This document shows positions 45,557 through 55,206 of a DNA stretch of 64,000 nucleotides, one piece after another. The notes under the pieces were generated by a model. That model saw only the letters and a list, made by a program, of their open reading frames with translations, ran no database searches and was not told where the DNA came from. The first letter of the stretch is position 1. Every line of letters starts with the position of its first letter. Source of the DNA: Brevundimonas sp. SL130 (lineage in GTDB: Bacteria; Pseudomonadota; Alphaproteobacteria; Caulobacterales; Caulobacteraceae); the NCBI RefSeq assembly GCF_026625805.1, contig NZ_CP113064.1:2046001-2110000 (forward strand), in the 5' to 3' direction. Both the position numbers and the translations under genes were made by a program.

Positions 45557-46015
45557 TTAGATCGCGGGGGTGACCGTCAGCAATGAGCCGCTGACCCCGC
45601 GCACCACCACATCCTCGCCCACGTCCGGCGCCTCGCCCTCGATCACGGCCGGCCATTCGGCGCCGGAGACGAAGACCCGGCCCCGCCCGCCGATGAAGGC
45701 CTCCACCACGCGCGCCCGTTGGTCGATCAGTCGACTGTCGCGGTCGTTGATGTCCACGCCGTCCGGATTGGCCTTCTGGATCAGGCGTCGCGACAACAGG
45801 GTGGCGATGACCGTCAAGACGGCGAAGACCGCCACCTCGCCCGGCAGGCCCAGCCGCACACCGACCGCCGTCATCACAGCCACCAGCCCGGCCGCAACCG
45901 CCGGCCACAACAGCCATTCGGTCGAGAACATGGCCTCGACAGCCAGCAGCAGAACCCCGATGGCCAACCAGATCCAGAAGGGCTGGGCGGCGTACAGATC
46001 GGCGACGACGGTCAT
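45557..46015 (-). CDS. NfeD-family membrane protein
   Basis: 152 residues: two or three N-terminal helices (FWIWLAIGVLLLAVEAMF, then AVAAGLVAVMTAVGVRLGL and AVFAVLTVIATLL) and a C-terminal OB-fold (RARVVEAFIGGRGRVFVSGAEWPAV, then GEDVVVRGVSGSLLTV). NfeD proteins partner with stomatin-like proteins in membrane quality control. It follows the SPFH gene by 15 bases on the same strand, the standard pairing. Confidence 0.9.
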   Translation of the reverse strand: MTVVADLYAAQPFWIWLAIGVLLLAVEAMFSTEWLLWPAVAAGLVAVMTAVGVRLGLPGEVAVFAVLTVIATLLSRRLIQKANPDGVDINDRDSRLIDQRARVVEAFIGGRGRVFVSGAEWPAVIEGEAPDVGEDVVVRGVSGSLLTVTPAI

Positions 46016-46030
46016 GGCGGATGCTCCGGA

Positions 46031-47008
46031 TCAGGCGGTGGGCGGAACGGACGCACGGCGGGGCGCGGCGGGCTTGACCGGCGCCGGCTCCTGCTGCTGC
46101 CCCTTGGCCAGGTTCACCATCTCGCCGATGCCGGCGATGGTGCCGACCAGGGTGCCCATTTCGGCGGGCACGATGACGGTCCGCTGTTGCGGGCTGCGGG
46201 CCAGTTCGGCGAAGGCCTCGACGTATTTCTGCGCCACGAAATAGTTGATGGCGTTCACGTCGCCACGGGCGATGGCTTCCGACACCATGGTGGTGGCGCG
46301 GGCCTCGGCCTCGGCTTCGCGTTCGCGCGCCTCGGCGTCACGGAAGGCGGCCTCCTTGCGGCCTTCGGATTCCAGGATGGCCGCCTGTTTGGCGCCCTCG
46401 GCGCGAGTGATGGCGGCCTGTTTCTCGCCGTCCGCCTCGGTGACCACGGCCCGGCGCTCACGCTCGGCCTTCATCTGGCGGGCCATGGCGTTGGTGACGT
46501 CGGTCGGCGGGGTCAGATCCTTGATCTCGATCCGGTTGACCTTCACCCCCCACGGCTCGGTCGCCGCGTCGATCACGTGCAACAGACGGGTGTTGATGCT
46601 GTCGCGCTGGCTCAGCACCTCATCCAGCTCCATCGAACCGACCACGGTGCGCAGATTGGTCATGCACAGCTGCGAAATGGCGTAGGGCAGATCGTCGACC
46701 CGATAGGCGGCGCGGGCGGCGTCCATCACCTGGATGAAGACGATGCCGTCCACCCGGACCATGGCGTTATCCTTGGTGATGACTTCCTGCGTGGGCACAT
46801 CAAGAACCTGCTCCATCATGTTCATCCGCTTGCCGACCCGCTCGACGAACGGGGTCAGGAAGCCGATGCCGGGGCTCAGGGTCTTGGTATATTTGCCGAA
46901 GCGTTCGACCGTAAATTCACGGCCTTGCGGCACGATCTTAATCACGCTGAACAAGAGCGCAATCGCCAGGAACAGCAGCACGCCGGCGAAGATGGTGAGA
47001 ACGTCCAT
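46031..47008 (-). CDS. qmcA: SPFH/Band 7 stomatin-like protein (QmcA type)
   Basis: 325 residues: an N-terminal membrane anchor (LTIFAGVLLFLAIALLFSVI), the SPFH domain (IVPQGREFTVERFGKYTKTLSPGIGFLTPF, broken by position: PQGREF at 26, TLSPGIGFL near 43), GVKVNRIEIKDLTPP near 170, then a coiled coil rich in Glu, Ala and Arg (residues 185-245). It forms oligomeric membrane microdomain scaffolds and often associates with FtsH. Co-transcribed with the NfeD gene. Confidence 0.9.
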   Translation of the reverse strand: MDVLTIFAGVLLFLAIALLFSVIKIVPQGREFTVERFGKYTKTLSPGIGFLTPFVERVGKRMNMMEQVLDVPTQEVITKDNAMVRVDGIVFIQVMDAARAAYRVDDLPYAISQLCMTNLRTVVGSMELDEVLSQRDSINTRLLHVIDAATEPWGVKVNRIEIKDLTPPTDVTNAMARQMKAERERRAVVTEADGEKQAAITRAEGAKQAAILESEGRKEAAFRDAEAREREAEAEARATTMVSEAIARGDVNAINYFVAQKYVEAFAELARSPQQRTVIVPAEMGTLVGTIAGIGEMVNLAKGQQQEPAPVKPAAPRRASVPPTA

Positions 47009-47085
47009 AGATACCCTCCGTATGCGAGGAGGTTACCCGCAGCGCGCGAACCGCGCCACAGAAACCGGACGCCGTTCGCCCGATT

Positions 47086-48183
47086 TCAGCCGCCGGCCTT
47101 GGCGTAGATCGCCAGCCGATCCGCAACATCCGCTTCCAGATCGCCGTAAAACAGATTGTACGGCCTGGCTTTTCTTCGGTCCGCCCAATTGCCGGTCTCG
47201 CGGAAGGATTCCAGATCCGGCCAGCTGTGTCGCAGCAAGCCGTCGCGGCACTGGGTCTCGACCTCGCGCGCCATCAGGGCCGGACGCGCACCCCATTCCA
47301 GTCCAGTGGCGTTGGTCGCGCCCCGGTGCAGCCGGGCTGGAACCTTCTCTTCGCCAACACCGCCGGTCACGGGATTGACGCAGACCGCGGCCCGGTCCGC
47401 CAGGTCGACCAGATGCCCGCGATCGTCCCAGACCGTCGCGCGGCGCAGCCGCCTGCGGGCGGCGCCTTCGTCCCGGTCGCCGACCTGGGACCAGGCGACG
47501 ACGCAATGGATCTGGCGTCGATCGGCGCACGGCGGAATCGACGCCGGCAGGTTCTCGGCGGCGATGATCGTGTCCATCAGATAGGCCGCAACCAGACGAT
47601 CTCGGACCGCCGCATCCGGCGCGATCCGCGCGCGGATCAGCCGGTCCAGCAGATCGGCGCCCTGCTCCACCCCCGCCAGGACAATGGGACCCGTGGGATG
47701 GCGCGCCAGCCAGGCGTCGAAGGCCGCAACCACGTCGCCATAGGCGAAAGCCCGGGCCTCCCGGGCGTCGTCCCGCAAGGTCAGCCGCGTATAAAGGCTG
47801 GCCTGTCGATAGCGCGGCGCGCTGACCGCGCCCGCCCGCGCGAAGGGCCCGGCGTAGTTGGGCAGCACGACCCGGTCCAGATAGGCGTCGGCCTTGGCGT
47901 CGCTGATGGCCCCGATCCAGTCGCGCCCCCCGTTGAAGGTGGTCGAATGGACAAAGAAGACATTCGCCGTCCCCGTCCCCGGCGCCCGCGCGTCCAGCAG
48001 GGCCCAGGCGCTCGGATCGGCATAGTCAGGCGCCGGCGGCGGCTCATAGGTCTGGAACGGCACCTGAGGGTCCAGACCGGCGCGCAGTATGTCGCCGCGC
48101 CACACCGCGACCGCAGCGGTCAGCAGAAACACCAGGAAAAACCCGGTGTAGCCGATCCATTGCCGGGTCGTCAGTCGCTTCAT
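47086..48183 (-). CDS. DUF3089 alpha/beta-hydrolase-fold protein, membrane anchored
   Basis: 365 residues. An N-terminal helix (GYTGFFLVFLLTAAVAVW) anchors it to the inner membrane with the rest in the periplasm. ANVFFVHSTTFNGG near 75, the region VSAPRYRQASLYT near 120, ARAFAYGDVVAAFDAWLARH and the nucleophile-elbow-like VLAGVEQGADLLDRLI near 168 match DUF3089. The elbow reads G-x-E-Q-G, so the usual Ser is replaced by Glu, which questions hydrolase activity. The ATG overlaps the hldD stop (ATGA), so it is translationally coupled to LPS heptose synthesis; the frame's upstream extension overlaps hldD and is not used. Confidence 0.82.
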   Translation of the reverse strand: MKRLTTRQWIGYTGFFLVFLLTAAVAVWRGDILRAGLDPQVPFQTYEPPPAPDYADPSAWALLDARAPGTGTANVFFVHSTTFNGGRDWIGAISDAKADAYLDRVVLPNYAGPFARAGAVSAPRYRQASLYTRLTLRDDAREARAFAYGDVVAAFDAWLARHPTGPIVLAGVEQGADLLDRLIRARIAPDAAVRDRLVAAYLMDTIIAAENLPASIPPCADRRQIHCVVAWSQVGDRDEGAARRRLRRATVWDDRGHLVDLADRAAVCVNPVTGGVGEEKVPARLHRGATNATGLEWGARPALMAREVETQCRDGLLRHSWPDLESFRETGNWADRRKARPYNLFYGDLEADVADRLAIYAKAGG

Positions 48184-49181
48184 CTGTATGGATCGGGCTG
48201 GGCCAGGAAGTCCTGGACGTAGCGGCGCACGCCCTCTTCCAACGGCGTGGACTGGCCTTCGAACCCGGCGGCGCGGATCCGGTCCATCCGAGCCTGCGTG
48301 AAATACTGGTACCGGTCGCGGATCGCCTCGGGCATGTCGATATACTGGATCGACGGCGCTTTCCCGGCGGCGGCGAAGGTGGCCTTGGCCAGATCGTCGA
48401 ATGACCGCGCCTGGCCCGAGCCGGCGTTGAAGACGCCCGACACTTCCGGCGACTGCAGCAGGAATTCGACGATATCGACCACATCGTCCACATAGACGAA
48501 GTCGCGCAGCTGGCCGCCGTCCGGATAGTTCGGATTGTGCGACCGGAACAGGCTGACGGTCTCGCCCGCCGCGACCTGGGGCCAGATCTGGGCCACGACC
48601 GACTTCATCCCGCCCTTGTGCCCCTCGTTGGGGCCATAGACGTTGAAGAATTTCAGCCCCGCCCACTGGGGCGGCGCCTGGCCGCGTTCCGACTGACGCA
48701 CCGCATACTGGTCGAACAGCATTTTCGAATAGCCATAGGCGTTTAGCGGCCTCAGCTTCGACAGCGAGTCCGCATCGTCATCGTCATTGAACCCCGTCTC
48801 GCCGTCGCCGTAGGTCGCCGCCGACGAGGCGTAGATCATCCGCACATTGCGGATCGCGCACCAGTCCCACAGATCGCGCGACAGGGTGAAGTTGGTCCTT
48901 AGGATCAGATCCGCGTCCGGCTCGGTCGTGGACGAGATGGCGCCCATATGCACCACGGCCTCGATCCGCTCCGCATGACGCTCCAGCTGTTCGAACATCT
49001 CTTCCGGCGTCCAGAAGTCGGCGATGGGATGTTTGGCCAGATTCTTCCACTTGGCCAGGTCGGCCGTCTCAAGGCGGTCGCAGACCACCACGTCATAGGC
49101 CGTCTCGGCCGTCAGCCGCGCCACGATGTTGGAGCCGATGAAGCCGGCCCCGCCGGTCACAACAATCATTCTGGGCGTCAT
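48180..49181 (-). CDS. hldD: ADP-L-glycero-D-manno-heptose 6-epimerase
   Basis: A 333-residue SDR-type epimerase converting ADP-D-glycero- to ADP-L-glycero-manno-heptose for LPS inner core. VVTGGAGFIGSNIVARL binds NADP, SSAATYGDGETGF and the YGYSKMLFDQY Tyr-Lys pair are near 118-155, and GLKFFNVYGPNEGHKG is the family signature. It overlaps both hldE upstream and the DUF3089 gene downstream by ATGA. Confidence 0.95.
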   Translation of the reverse strand: MTPRMIVVTGGAGFIGSNIVARLTAETAYDVVVCDRLETADLAKWKNLAKHPIADFWTPEEMFEQLERHAERIEAVVHMGAISSTTEPDADLILRTNFTLSRDLWDWCAIRNVRMIYASSAATYGDGETGFNDDDDADSLSKLRPLNAYGYSKMLFDQYAVRQSERGQAPPQWAGLKFFNVYGPNEGHKGGMKSVVAQIWPQVAAGETVSLFRSHNPNYPDGGQLRDFVYVDDVVDIVEFLLQSPEVSGVFNAGSGQARSFDDLAKATFAAAGKAPSIQYIDMPEAIRDRYQYFTQARMDRIRAAGFEGQSTPLEEGVRRYVQDFLAQPDPYR

Positions 49182-50632
49182 TGCGCGCTTCCCGTCATCT
49201 TCTCGATCGTCCGGGTCGTCGAATACCCATCCTTGAAATCCGCCAGCCGGACCACGCCGCCCCAGCTCTCCACCAGATCGCCGCCCACCACGCCCTCGCG
49301 GCTATAGTCCGATCCCTTGATCAACACGTCCGGCCGCAGCCGTTCGATCAGGGCGATGGGGGTGGGATCGTCGAAACTGGTCACCCGATCCACACTGCTC
49401 AAACCGCCGATCACCACGGCGCGACTGTCCAGATCATTGACCGGCCGCCCCTCGCCCTTCAGCCGCTTGACCGAGGCGTCGGTGTTCAGCGCCACCACCA
49501 GCCGGTCGCACCAGCCGCGCGCCTGGGCCAGATAGGCGACATGGCCCCGGTGCAGAATATCGAAACAGCCGTTGGTGAAGCCGACCTTCAGCCCCTGCCG
49601 CCGCCAGGCCTCGACCTCGGCCGCCAGCTCGTCCAGCGGCGTCACCTTGGCCTGGGCCGCAACGGCGTGCTGGCTCAGCTCCGCCTCGATCAGTTCTGCC
49701 GGCGTGACCACGGCCGTCCCGGCCTTCCCGACCACGACGCCGGAGGCCAGGATGGCGAACTGCACCGCCGTCTCCAGCGAGGCCCCAGCGCCCAGGGCCA
49801 GACCCAGCGCGGCCAGCACGGTGTCCCCGGCGCCGGACACATCGAACACCTCGCGGGCCCGGCCGGGGAAATGCCGCACCGGCCCGTCGCGCCGCGCCAG
49901 GCTCATGCCCTTGCCGGCGCGGGTGACGATGATGGCCTTCGCCGTCGTCGCCGCCAGCAGGGCCGCCAGCGCCGCCTCGACCTCGGCGTCCGTCTCGACC
50001 GGCAAGCCCGTGGCTCCCGCCAGTTCCGATGCGTTGGGCTTGATCACATCGACCGCGCCATAACGAGCGAAGTCGCGCCCCTTGGGATCGACGATGATGG
50101 GCGATTGCGTCTCGCGGGCGGCCTTCAGGGCGAATGCGATCAGGGCGTCGCCGACCACCCCCTTGGCGTAGTCAGACAATAGAATGGCGGAGACACCTGA
50201 AAACGCGTCCGTTTCGGTCAGGGGCGCTGCCGCCGCCTCCTCGTCGAGGCGCAGCAACTGCTGGCCCGCCGCCACGAACCGCGTCTTGACGATAGTCGCC
50301 GCGCCGACGGGCCGGGCGATGAAATCGACGATCCGCTCCTCGGCGGCGATCAGGTCGCGCAGTTCCACGCCGGCCGCGTCCTCGCCCGTCACGGCGCCCA
50401 GATGCGCCACCCCGCCCAGGGCCGCGACATTGCGCGCCACATTGCCGACGCCGCCGGGCATGGCCGTGGTCCGGCGGGTGCGCAGCACCGGGATCGGCGC
50501 CTCGGGCGAGATCCGGCTGACCTCGCCATAGACGTAGCGGTCTAGCATCAGGTCGCCGACGCAGGCCGTCTTCAGGTCGCGCACGCGCTCCAGCAGCTTT
50601 TGCAGGGCGCCCAGATCGAGGGTGTCAGACAT
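49178..50632 (-). CDS. hldE: Bifunctional heptose-7-phosphate kinase / heptose-1-phosphate adenylyltransferase
   Basis: 484 residues. The N-terminal PfkB-type kinase (1-320) has VGDLMLDRYVYGEVSRISPEAP split over residues 20-42, GGVGNVARNVAALG near 56 and the anion hole VSGAGDTVLAALGLAL near 265. The C-terminal nucleotidyltransferase (345-484) has VGFTNGCFDILHRGHVAYL and LIKGSDYSREGVVGGD. Both activities for ADP-heptose synthesis are present; the phosphatase GmhB and isomerase GmhA are not in this window. Translationally coupled to hldD. Confidence 0.95.
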   Translation of the reverse strand: MSDTLDLGALQKLLERVRDLKTACVGDLMLDRYVYGEVSRISPEAPIPVLRTRRTTAMPGGVGNVARNVAALGGVAHLGAVTGEDAAGVELRDLIAAEERIVDFIARPVGAATIVKTRFVAAGQQLLRLDEEAAAAPLTETDAFSGVSAILLSDYAKGVVGDALIAFALKAARETQSPIIVDPKGRDFARYGAVDVIKPNASELAGATGLPVETDAEVEAALAALLAATTAKAIIVTRAGKGMSLARRDGPVRHFPGRAREVFDVSGAGDTVLAALGLALGAGASLETAVQFAILASGVVVGKAGTAVVTPAELIEAELSQHAVAAQAKVTPLDELAAEVEAWRRQGLKVGFTNGCFDILHRGHVAYLAQARGWCDRLVVALNTDASVKRLKGEGRPVNDLDSRAVVIGGLSSVDRVTSFDDPTPIALIERLRPDVLIKGSDYSREGVVGGDLVESWGGVVRLADFKDGYSTTRTIEKMTGSAQ

Positions 50633-50650
50633 GGGCCCGACCTAGAGGAT

Positions 50651-51529
50651 TCAGGCGGCCTGCGCCACCGGCGCCTTGGCCCCGATCTTGATGGCCAGGT
50701 CGTCGAAGGCGATCAGCTGCGCGGCCAGGGCCTCGAACTGGTCCAAAGGCACCATATTCGGGCCGTCCGACGGCGCATTGTCGGGGTCCGGGTGGGTCTC
50801 CATGAAGACCGCGTCCACGCCGACCGAGACGGCGGCGCGGGCCAGAACCGGCACGAACTCGCGCTGACCGCCCGACGACGTGCCCTGCCCGCCCGGCTGC
50901 TGCACGCTGTGGGTCGCGTCGAACACGACCGGGCAGCCGATCTCGCGCAGCACCGGCAGGGCGCGCATATCGCTGACCAGGGTGTTGTAGCCGAAGCTGG
51001 CGCCCCGCTCGCAGGCCATGACGTTCGGATTGCCCGCCCCGACCACCTTGGCGATGACGTTCTTCATGTCCCAGGGGGCCAGGAACTGGCCCTTCTTGAT
51101 ATTGATCGCCTTGCCGGTCGCGGCGGCGGCCAGCAGCAGGTCGGTCTGGCGGCTGAGGAAGGCCGGGATCTGCAGCACGTCGACCACCTCGCCCACCGGG
51201 CCGCACTGGGCCTCGGAGTGGACGTCGGTCAGGGTCGGCAGGCCGACGGTTTCGCGAATCTCGGCGAAGATCGGCATGGCGTCCTTCAGACCGATGCCGC
51301 GCGCGGCGCTGGCGCTGGTGCGGTTCGCCTTGTCGAAACTGGTCTTGTAGATGATGCCGACGTTCAGTCGCTCGCCGATTTCCTTCAGCGCATGGGCCGT
51401 TTCCAGCGCGTGCTGACGGCTCTCCATCTGGCAGGGACCGGCGATGAAGGCGATTCGTGCGCCGCCGCCGATGACGACAGGCGTCCGAAGACCTTCGGAC
51501 AACGTAATGACAGCGTTGGGTCGGCTCAC
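50651..51529 (-). CDS. kdsA: 3-deoxy-8-phosphooctulonate (KDO-8-P) synthase
   Basis: About 292 residues. [15 protein letters not shown] near 30, [18 protein letters not shown] near 62, [35 protein letters not shown] near 185 and the metal-binding region [16 protein letters not shown] are intact. It makes KDO-8-phosphate from arabinose 5-phosphate and PEP for LPS inner core. I choose the GTG at 51529 ([10 protein letters not shown]), which gives the normal length; a longer frame would overlap the divergent photolyase gene. It lies 18 bases before hldE and may head the heptose operon. Confidence 0.92.
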   Translation of the reverse strand: MSRPNAVITLSEGLRTPVVIGGGARIAFIAGPCQMESRQHALETAHALKEIGERLNVGIIYKTSFDKANRTSASAARGIGLKDAMPIFAEIRETVGLPTLTDVHSEAQCGPVGEVVDVLQIPAFLSRQTDLLLAAAATGKAINIKKGQFLAPWDMKNVIAKVVGAGNPNVMACERGASFGYNTLVSDMRALPVLREIGCPVVFDATHSVQQPGGQGTSSGGQREFVPVLARAAVSVGVDAVFMETHPDPDNAPSDGPNMVPLDQFEALAAQLIAFDDLAIKIGAKAPVAQAA

Positions 51530-51626
51530 GAGGCGGCTCTTTCGAAGTTCGGGCGTTATGGGAGCGGCGTTTGCCGCAGCTATGAGGCCATCAGGTGGCG
51601 CTCGTTCTGGATGAGCGCAAGTTATC

Positions 51627-53093
51627 ATGGAGTTCGGCTGCGTGGCCACCAAGCCTGTCGTCCTTTGGTTTCGCCGCGACCTGCGTCTGAACGACAATCC
51701 CGCCCTGTCTCATGCCGTCGCCACCGGCCGTCCGATCCTGCCGGTCTTCATCCTGGACCGCGACCCTGACCGTCCGGCGGGCGCCGCCTCGCTGTGGTGG
51801 CTGGACAAGTCCCTGCGAGCGCTCAACGCCGCGCTTCAGGAACGCGGTGCGCGGCTGATCCTGCGTCGCGGTGATTCGCTGACCCAGCTTCAGAGCCTGA
51901 TCCAGGAGACGGGCGCCGACGCCGTCTTCATGAACCGGCTGTTCGAACCCGCCGCCTTCGCCCGCGACGCCGACATCGCCCATGAGCTGAAATCGGCCGG
52001 TGTCGACTGCCGGGGCTTCAACGGATCCTTGCTCGCGCGACCCGGCGCCGTGCTGAACGGATCGGACGCGCCCTACAAGGTCTTCACCCCCTTCATGAAG
52101 GCGTTGCTGGCCACCGCCGACCCGCCGCCGCCCACGCCCGCGCCCCGCCGCATCGAGACGCCGGACACGGTTCGGACCGAGGCGGTGGACGATTGGGGCC
52201 TGCACCCGACCCGGCCCGACTGGTCCCAGGGGTTCGACTGGACGCCGGGCGAGATCGGCGCCGAGGCCGCCCTGTCCGACTTCCTCACACGGGGCCTCAA
52301 GACCTACGCCCAGGGCCGCGACCACCCCGCCCTTCCGACCACCAGCCGCCTGTCGCCCCACCTTCACTGGGGCGAGATCAGTGCCTGGCGCGCGGCCCAG
52401 CGGGCGCGAGACGCGGCGGACGCGGGCGCGGTCGCGCCGGGCGAGGCGGACAAGTTCGTCTCCGAACTGGGCTGGCGCGACTTCTCGGCCCACCTGCTCC
52501 ACCATTTCCCGACCATCACCGACCGCGCCTTCCGCCCGGAATACGAATCCATGCCCTGGCGCGAGGACCCCGAGGATCTGGAGGCGTGGAGGCGCGGCCG
52601 CACCGGCTATCCGCTGGTTGACGCGGGCATGCGTCAACTGTGGACGACCGGCTGGATGCACAACCGGGTGCGGATGGTCGTGGCCTCCTTCCTGGTCAAA
52701 CATCTGCTGATCGACTGGCGCGAAGGCGAGGCCTGGTTCTGGGACACCCTGGTGGACGCCGACCTGGCCAGCAATGTGCAGAACTGGCAGTGGACAGCCG
52801 GTTCCGGCGCCGACGCCGCCCCCTATTTCCGCATCTTCAACCCCATCGCCCAGGGCGAGAAGTTCGACGCCGAGGGCGGCTATGTCCGCCGCTGGGTTCC
52901 CGAACTGCGCCGCCTGCCCGACCGCTGGCTCCAGTCGCCCTGGACCGCCCCGTCCGAGGTGCTGCGCGACGCCGGCGTGCAACTTGGCAAAGACTATCCC
53001 CACCCCATTTTGGATCATGCCCAGGCCCGCGCCCGCGCCCTCGACGCCCTGAAGGCCGTCACCGGCCGAGACGACCAGGCCGGCCATGACTGA
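51627..53093 (+). CDS. phrB: Deoxyribodipyrimidine photolyase
   Basis: A 488-residue cryptochrome/photolyase. [17 protein letters not shown] starts the antenna-binding alpha/beta domain; the FAD domain carries [15 protein letters not shown] near 245, [16 protein letters not shown] near 285, [23 protein letters not shown] near 330-350 and [21 protein letters not shown] near 388. These match CPD photolyases, which use blue light to split pyrimidine dimers. An in-frame GTG five codons in, with GGAG upstream, is a possible alternative start. Divergent from kdsA. Confidence 0.93.
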   Translation: MEFGCVATKPVVLWFRRDLRLNDNPALSHAVATGRPILPVFILDRDPDRPAGAASLWWLDKSLRALNAALQERGARLILRRGDSLTQLQSLIQETGADAVFMNRLFEPAAFARDADIAHELKSAGVDCRGFNGSLLARPGAVLNGSDAPYKVFTPFMKALLATADPPPPTPAPRRIETPDTVRTEAVDDWGLHPTRPDWSQGFDWTPGEIGAEAALSDFLTRGLKTYAQGRDHPALPTTSRLSPHLHWGEISAWRAAQRARDAADAGAVAPGEADKFVSELGWRDFSAHLLHHFPTITDRAFRPEYESMPWREDPEDLEAWRRGRTGYPLVDAGMRQLWTTGWMHNRVRMVVASFLVKHLLIDWREGEAWFWDTLVDADLASNVQNWQWTAGSGADAAPYFRIFNPIAQGEKFDAEGGYVRRWVPELRRLPDRWLQSPWTAPSEVLRDAGVQLGKDYPHPILDHAQARARALDALKAVTGRDDQAGHD

Positions 53094-54336
53094 CGACGCA
53101 CAAAGAGGTTCCCGCATGAGTGTCGCCACCGTCGATATCGAGGCCGCCGCCGCCCGCACGCCGCGCATGTTCGCCATGCTGCTGCGTCTGCTGGCGTCGA
53201 ACTGGACCTTCGGCCGCCTGACCGTCCACCTGCCCAATGGCGAGACCCATGTGCTGGACGGCGCCCGCCCCGGCCCCAGCGGCGTGCTCGAGATCAAGGA
53301 CTACGGCTTCGCCCGCCGCGTTCTGGCCGCCGGCGACATCGGTTTCGCCGAGGCCTATATGGCCGGCGAATGGGACAGCCCGCATCTGGCCGCCCTGCTG
53401 GAGACCCTGGTCGAAAATTACGACCACATCCGCCGCCTGTTCGACGGCAACTGGCTGATGATGGCGGTCAACTGGCTGTCCCACCGCCTTAACCGCAACA
53501 GCAAGACCGGGTCGAAGAAGAACATCCACGCCCACTACGACCTGGGCAACGCCTTCTACCAGACCTGGCTCGACCCCTCGATGACCTATTCGTCGGCCCG
53601 GTTCGAGCGGGCGGACGCGCCGTTGGAGGCCGCGCAAAAGGCCAAATACGCCGCCCTGGCCCGGATGATGGACCTGAGACCGGGGATGTCGGTGCTGGAG
53701 ATCGGCTGCGGCTGGGGCGGTTTCGCTGAGTTTGCGGCGCGCGAGATCGGCGCCCAGGTCACGGGCGTGACCATTTCCAGGGAACAGCACGACTTCGCCC
53801 GCCGCCGCCTGTTCAATTCAGGCCTGTCGGAGCGCGCGACGATCGACCTGATGGACTATCGCGACGTCCAGGGCCGGTTCGACCGCGTCGCCTCCATCGA
53901 GATGTTCGAGGCCGTCGGCATGGAATACTGGCCGACCTATTTCAGCAAGATTCATGAGGTGCTGAAGCCCGGTGGTCGGGCGGGGCTGCAGATCATCACC
54001 ATGCAGGAATCCCTGTTCGAGGAATACAACGCCCGCACCGACTTCATCCAGAAATACGTCTTCCCCGGCGGCATGCTGCCGTCGGAAGAGCGGCTGAAGC
54101 CGGTGGTGGCCGAGGCCGGCCTGGCCTGGGGGCCCATCGAACGGTTCGGTCTGGACTATGCCGAGACGTTGAAGCGCTGGGACGACAGCTTCCAGTCGGC
54201 CTGGGGCGACATCCGCCGTATCGCCGGATTCGACGAACGGTTCCGCCGACTGTGGCGCTTCTATCTGGCCTATTGCGAAGCCGGCTTCCGCTCGCGTCGG
54301 ACGGATGTGGTGCAACTGGTGCTGGACCGCGCCTGA
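53086..54336 (+). CDS. cfa: Cyclopropane-fatty-acyl-phospholipid synthase
   Basis: A 416-residue SAM-dependent enzyme adding a methylene bridge to unsaturated acyl chains of membrane phospholipids. FAEAYMAGEWDSPHL near 85, KNIHAHYDLGNAFYQTWLDPSMTYSSA near 142, the SAM loop VLEIGCGWGGFAEFA near 204, VTISREQHDFA, and EYNARTDFIQKYVFPGG near 312 are family blocks. Overlaps the photolyase end by 8 bases; an ATG ten codons later with AGAGG upstream could be the true start. Confidence 0.93.
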   Translation: MTDDAQRGSRMSVATVDIEAAAARTPRMFAMLLRLLASNWTFGRLTVHLPNGETHVLDGARPGPSGVLEIKDYGFARRVLAAGDIGFAEAYMAGEWDSPHLAALLETLVENYDHIRRLFDGNWLMMAVNWLSHRLNRNSKTGSKKNIHAHYDLGNAFYQTWLDPSMTYSSARFERADAPLEAAQKAKYAALARMMDLRPGMSVLEIGCGWGGFAEFAAREIGAQVTGVTISREQHDFARRRLFNSGLSERATIDLMDYRDVQGRFDRVASIEMFEAVGMEYWPTYFSKIHEVLKPGGRAGLQIITMQESLFEEYNARTDFIQKYVFPGGMLPSEERLKPVVAEAGLAWGPIERFGLDYAETLKRWDDSFQSAWGDIRRIAGFDERFRRLWRFYLAYCEAGFRSRRTDVVQLVLDRA

Positions 54337-54351
54337 TATTAGGTTGGGGGC

Positions 54352-55200
54352 ATGACCCAGTCTTCGCCCCTCTCCCCCCTGATCTCAACCGACGCCCTCG
54401 CGGCCCTGATGGACGACCCGACGCTGCGGATCGTCGATGGCTCCTGGCATCTGGACGGCCGGGACGCCCAGGCGGACTTCGATCAGGCCCGGCTGCCCGG
54501 CGCCGTCTTCTTCGATCTCGAGGCGGTCTCAGACCACAGCTCGGACCTGCCGCACATGCTGCCGACCGCCGCCGCCTTCGCCGAGGCGGTCGGCGCGCTC
54601 GGCATCGCCGCGACCGACACCATCGTCATCTATGACACGGTCGGCCTGCGGTCGGCTCCGCGCGTCTGGTGGACGTTCCGGCTGATGGGAGCGACCAATG
54701 TTCGGGTGCTGGACGGCGGCCTGCCGCTCTGGCGAGCTGAAGGGCGGCCTGTGGTCTCGGGTCCGGCGCAGACGCCGACCCCGGCGTCGTTCGCCGCATC
54801 ACGGCGCAGCGACGCCGTCGCCGACCTGCCGATGGTGCTGGGCGCCCTGACCGGCGAAGCGCAGATTCTGGATGCGCGGCCGGCGGCCCGGTTCGCGGGT
54901 CAGGCGGCGGAACCACGGGCCGGCTTGCGCTCCGGCCATATGCCGGGAGCGTTGAACCTGCCCTTCCTCTCCGTGATCGGCGACGACGGACGGCTTCTGG
55001 AGCCTGAGGCGCTACGCGCCCGGTTCACTCAGGCCGGAGTGGCCTTCGACCGGCCGATCATCACCAGCTGCGGCTCGGGCGTCACCGCCGCCATTCTCAC
55101 CCTGGCCCTGGCCACGCTCGACGAGCCGTCTCGTCTCTACGACGGCTCATGGGCCGAATGGGGGTCTCGCCCCGACACCCCCGTCGTCAGCGAGGCCTGA
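54352..55200 (+). CDS. sseA: 3-mercaptopyruvate sulfurtransferase (rhodanese family)
   Basis: 282 residues with two rhodanese domains. The first holds DDPTLRIVDGSWHL and FDQARLPGAVFFDLEAVSD; the second ends with the active-site loop TSCGSGVTAAIL (Cys near 237), whose CGSGVT sequence is that of mercaptopyruvate rather than thiosulfate sulfurtransferases. It transfers sulfur from 3-mercaptopyruvate and takes part in cysteine breakdown. It follows cfa by 15 bases and converges on the symporter gene. Confidence 0.9.
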   Translation: MTQSSPLSPLISTDALAALMDDPTLRIVDGSWHLDGRDAQADFDQARLPGAVFFDLEAVSDHSSDLPHMLPTAAAFAEAVGALGIAATDTIVIYDTVGLRSAPRVWWTFRLMGATNVRVLDGGLPLWRAEGRPVVSGPAQTPTPASFAASRRSDAVADLPMVLGALTGEAQILDARPAARFAGQAAEPRAGLRSGHMPGALNLPFLSVIGDDGRLLEPEALRARFTQAGVAFDRPIITSCGSGVTAAILTLALATLDEPSRLYDGSWAEWGSRPDTPVVSEA

Positions 55201-55206
55201 CCCCGG

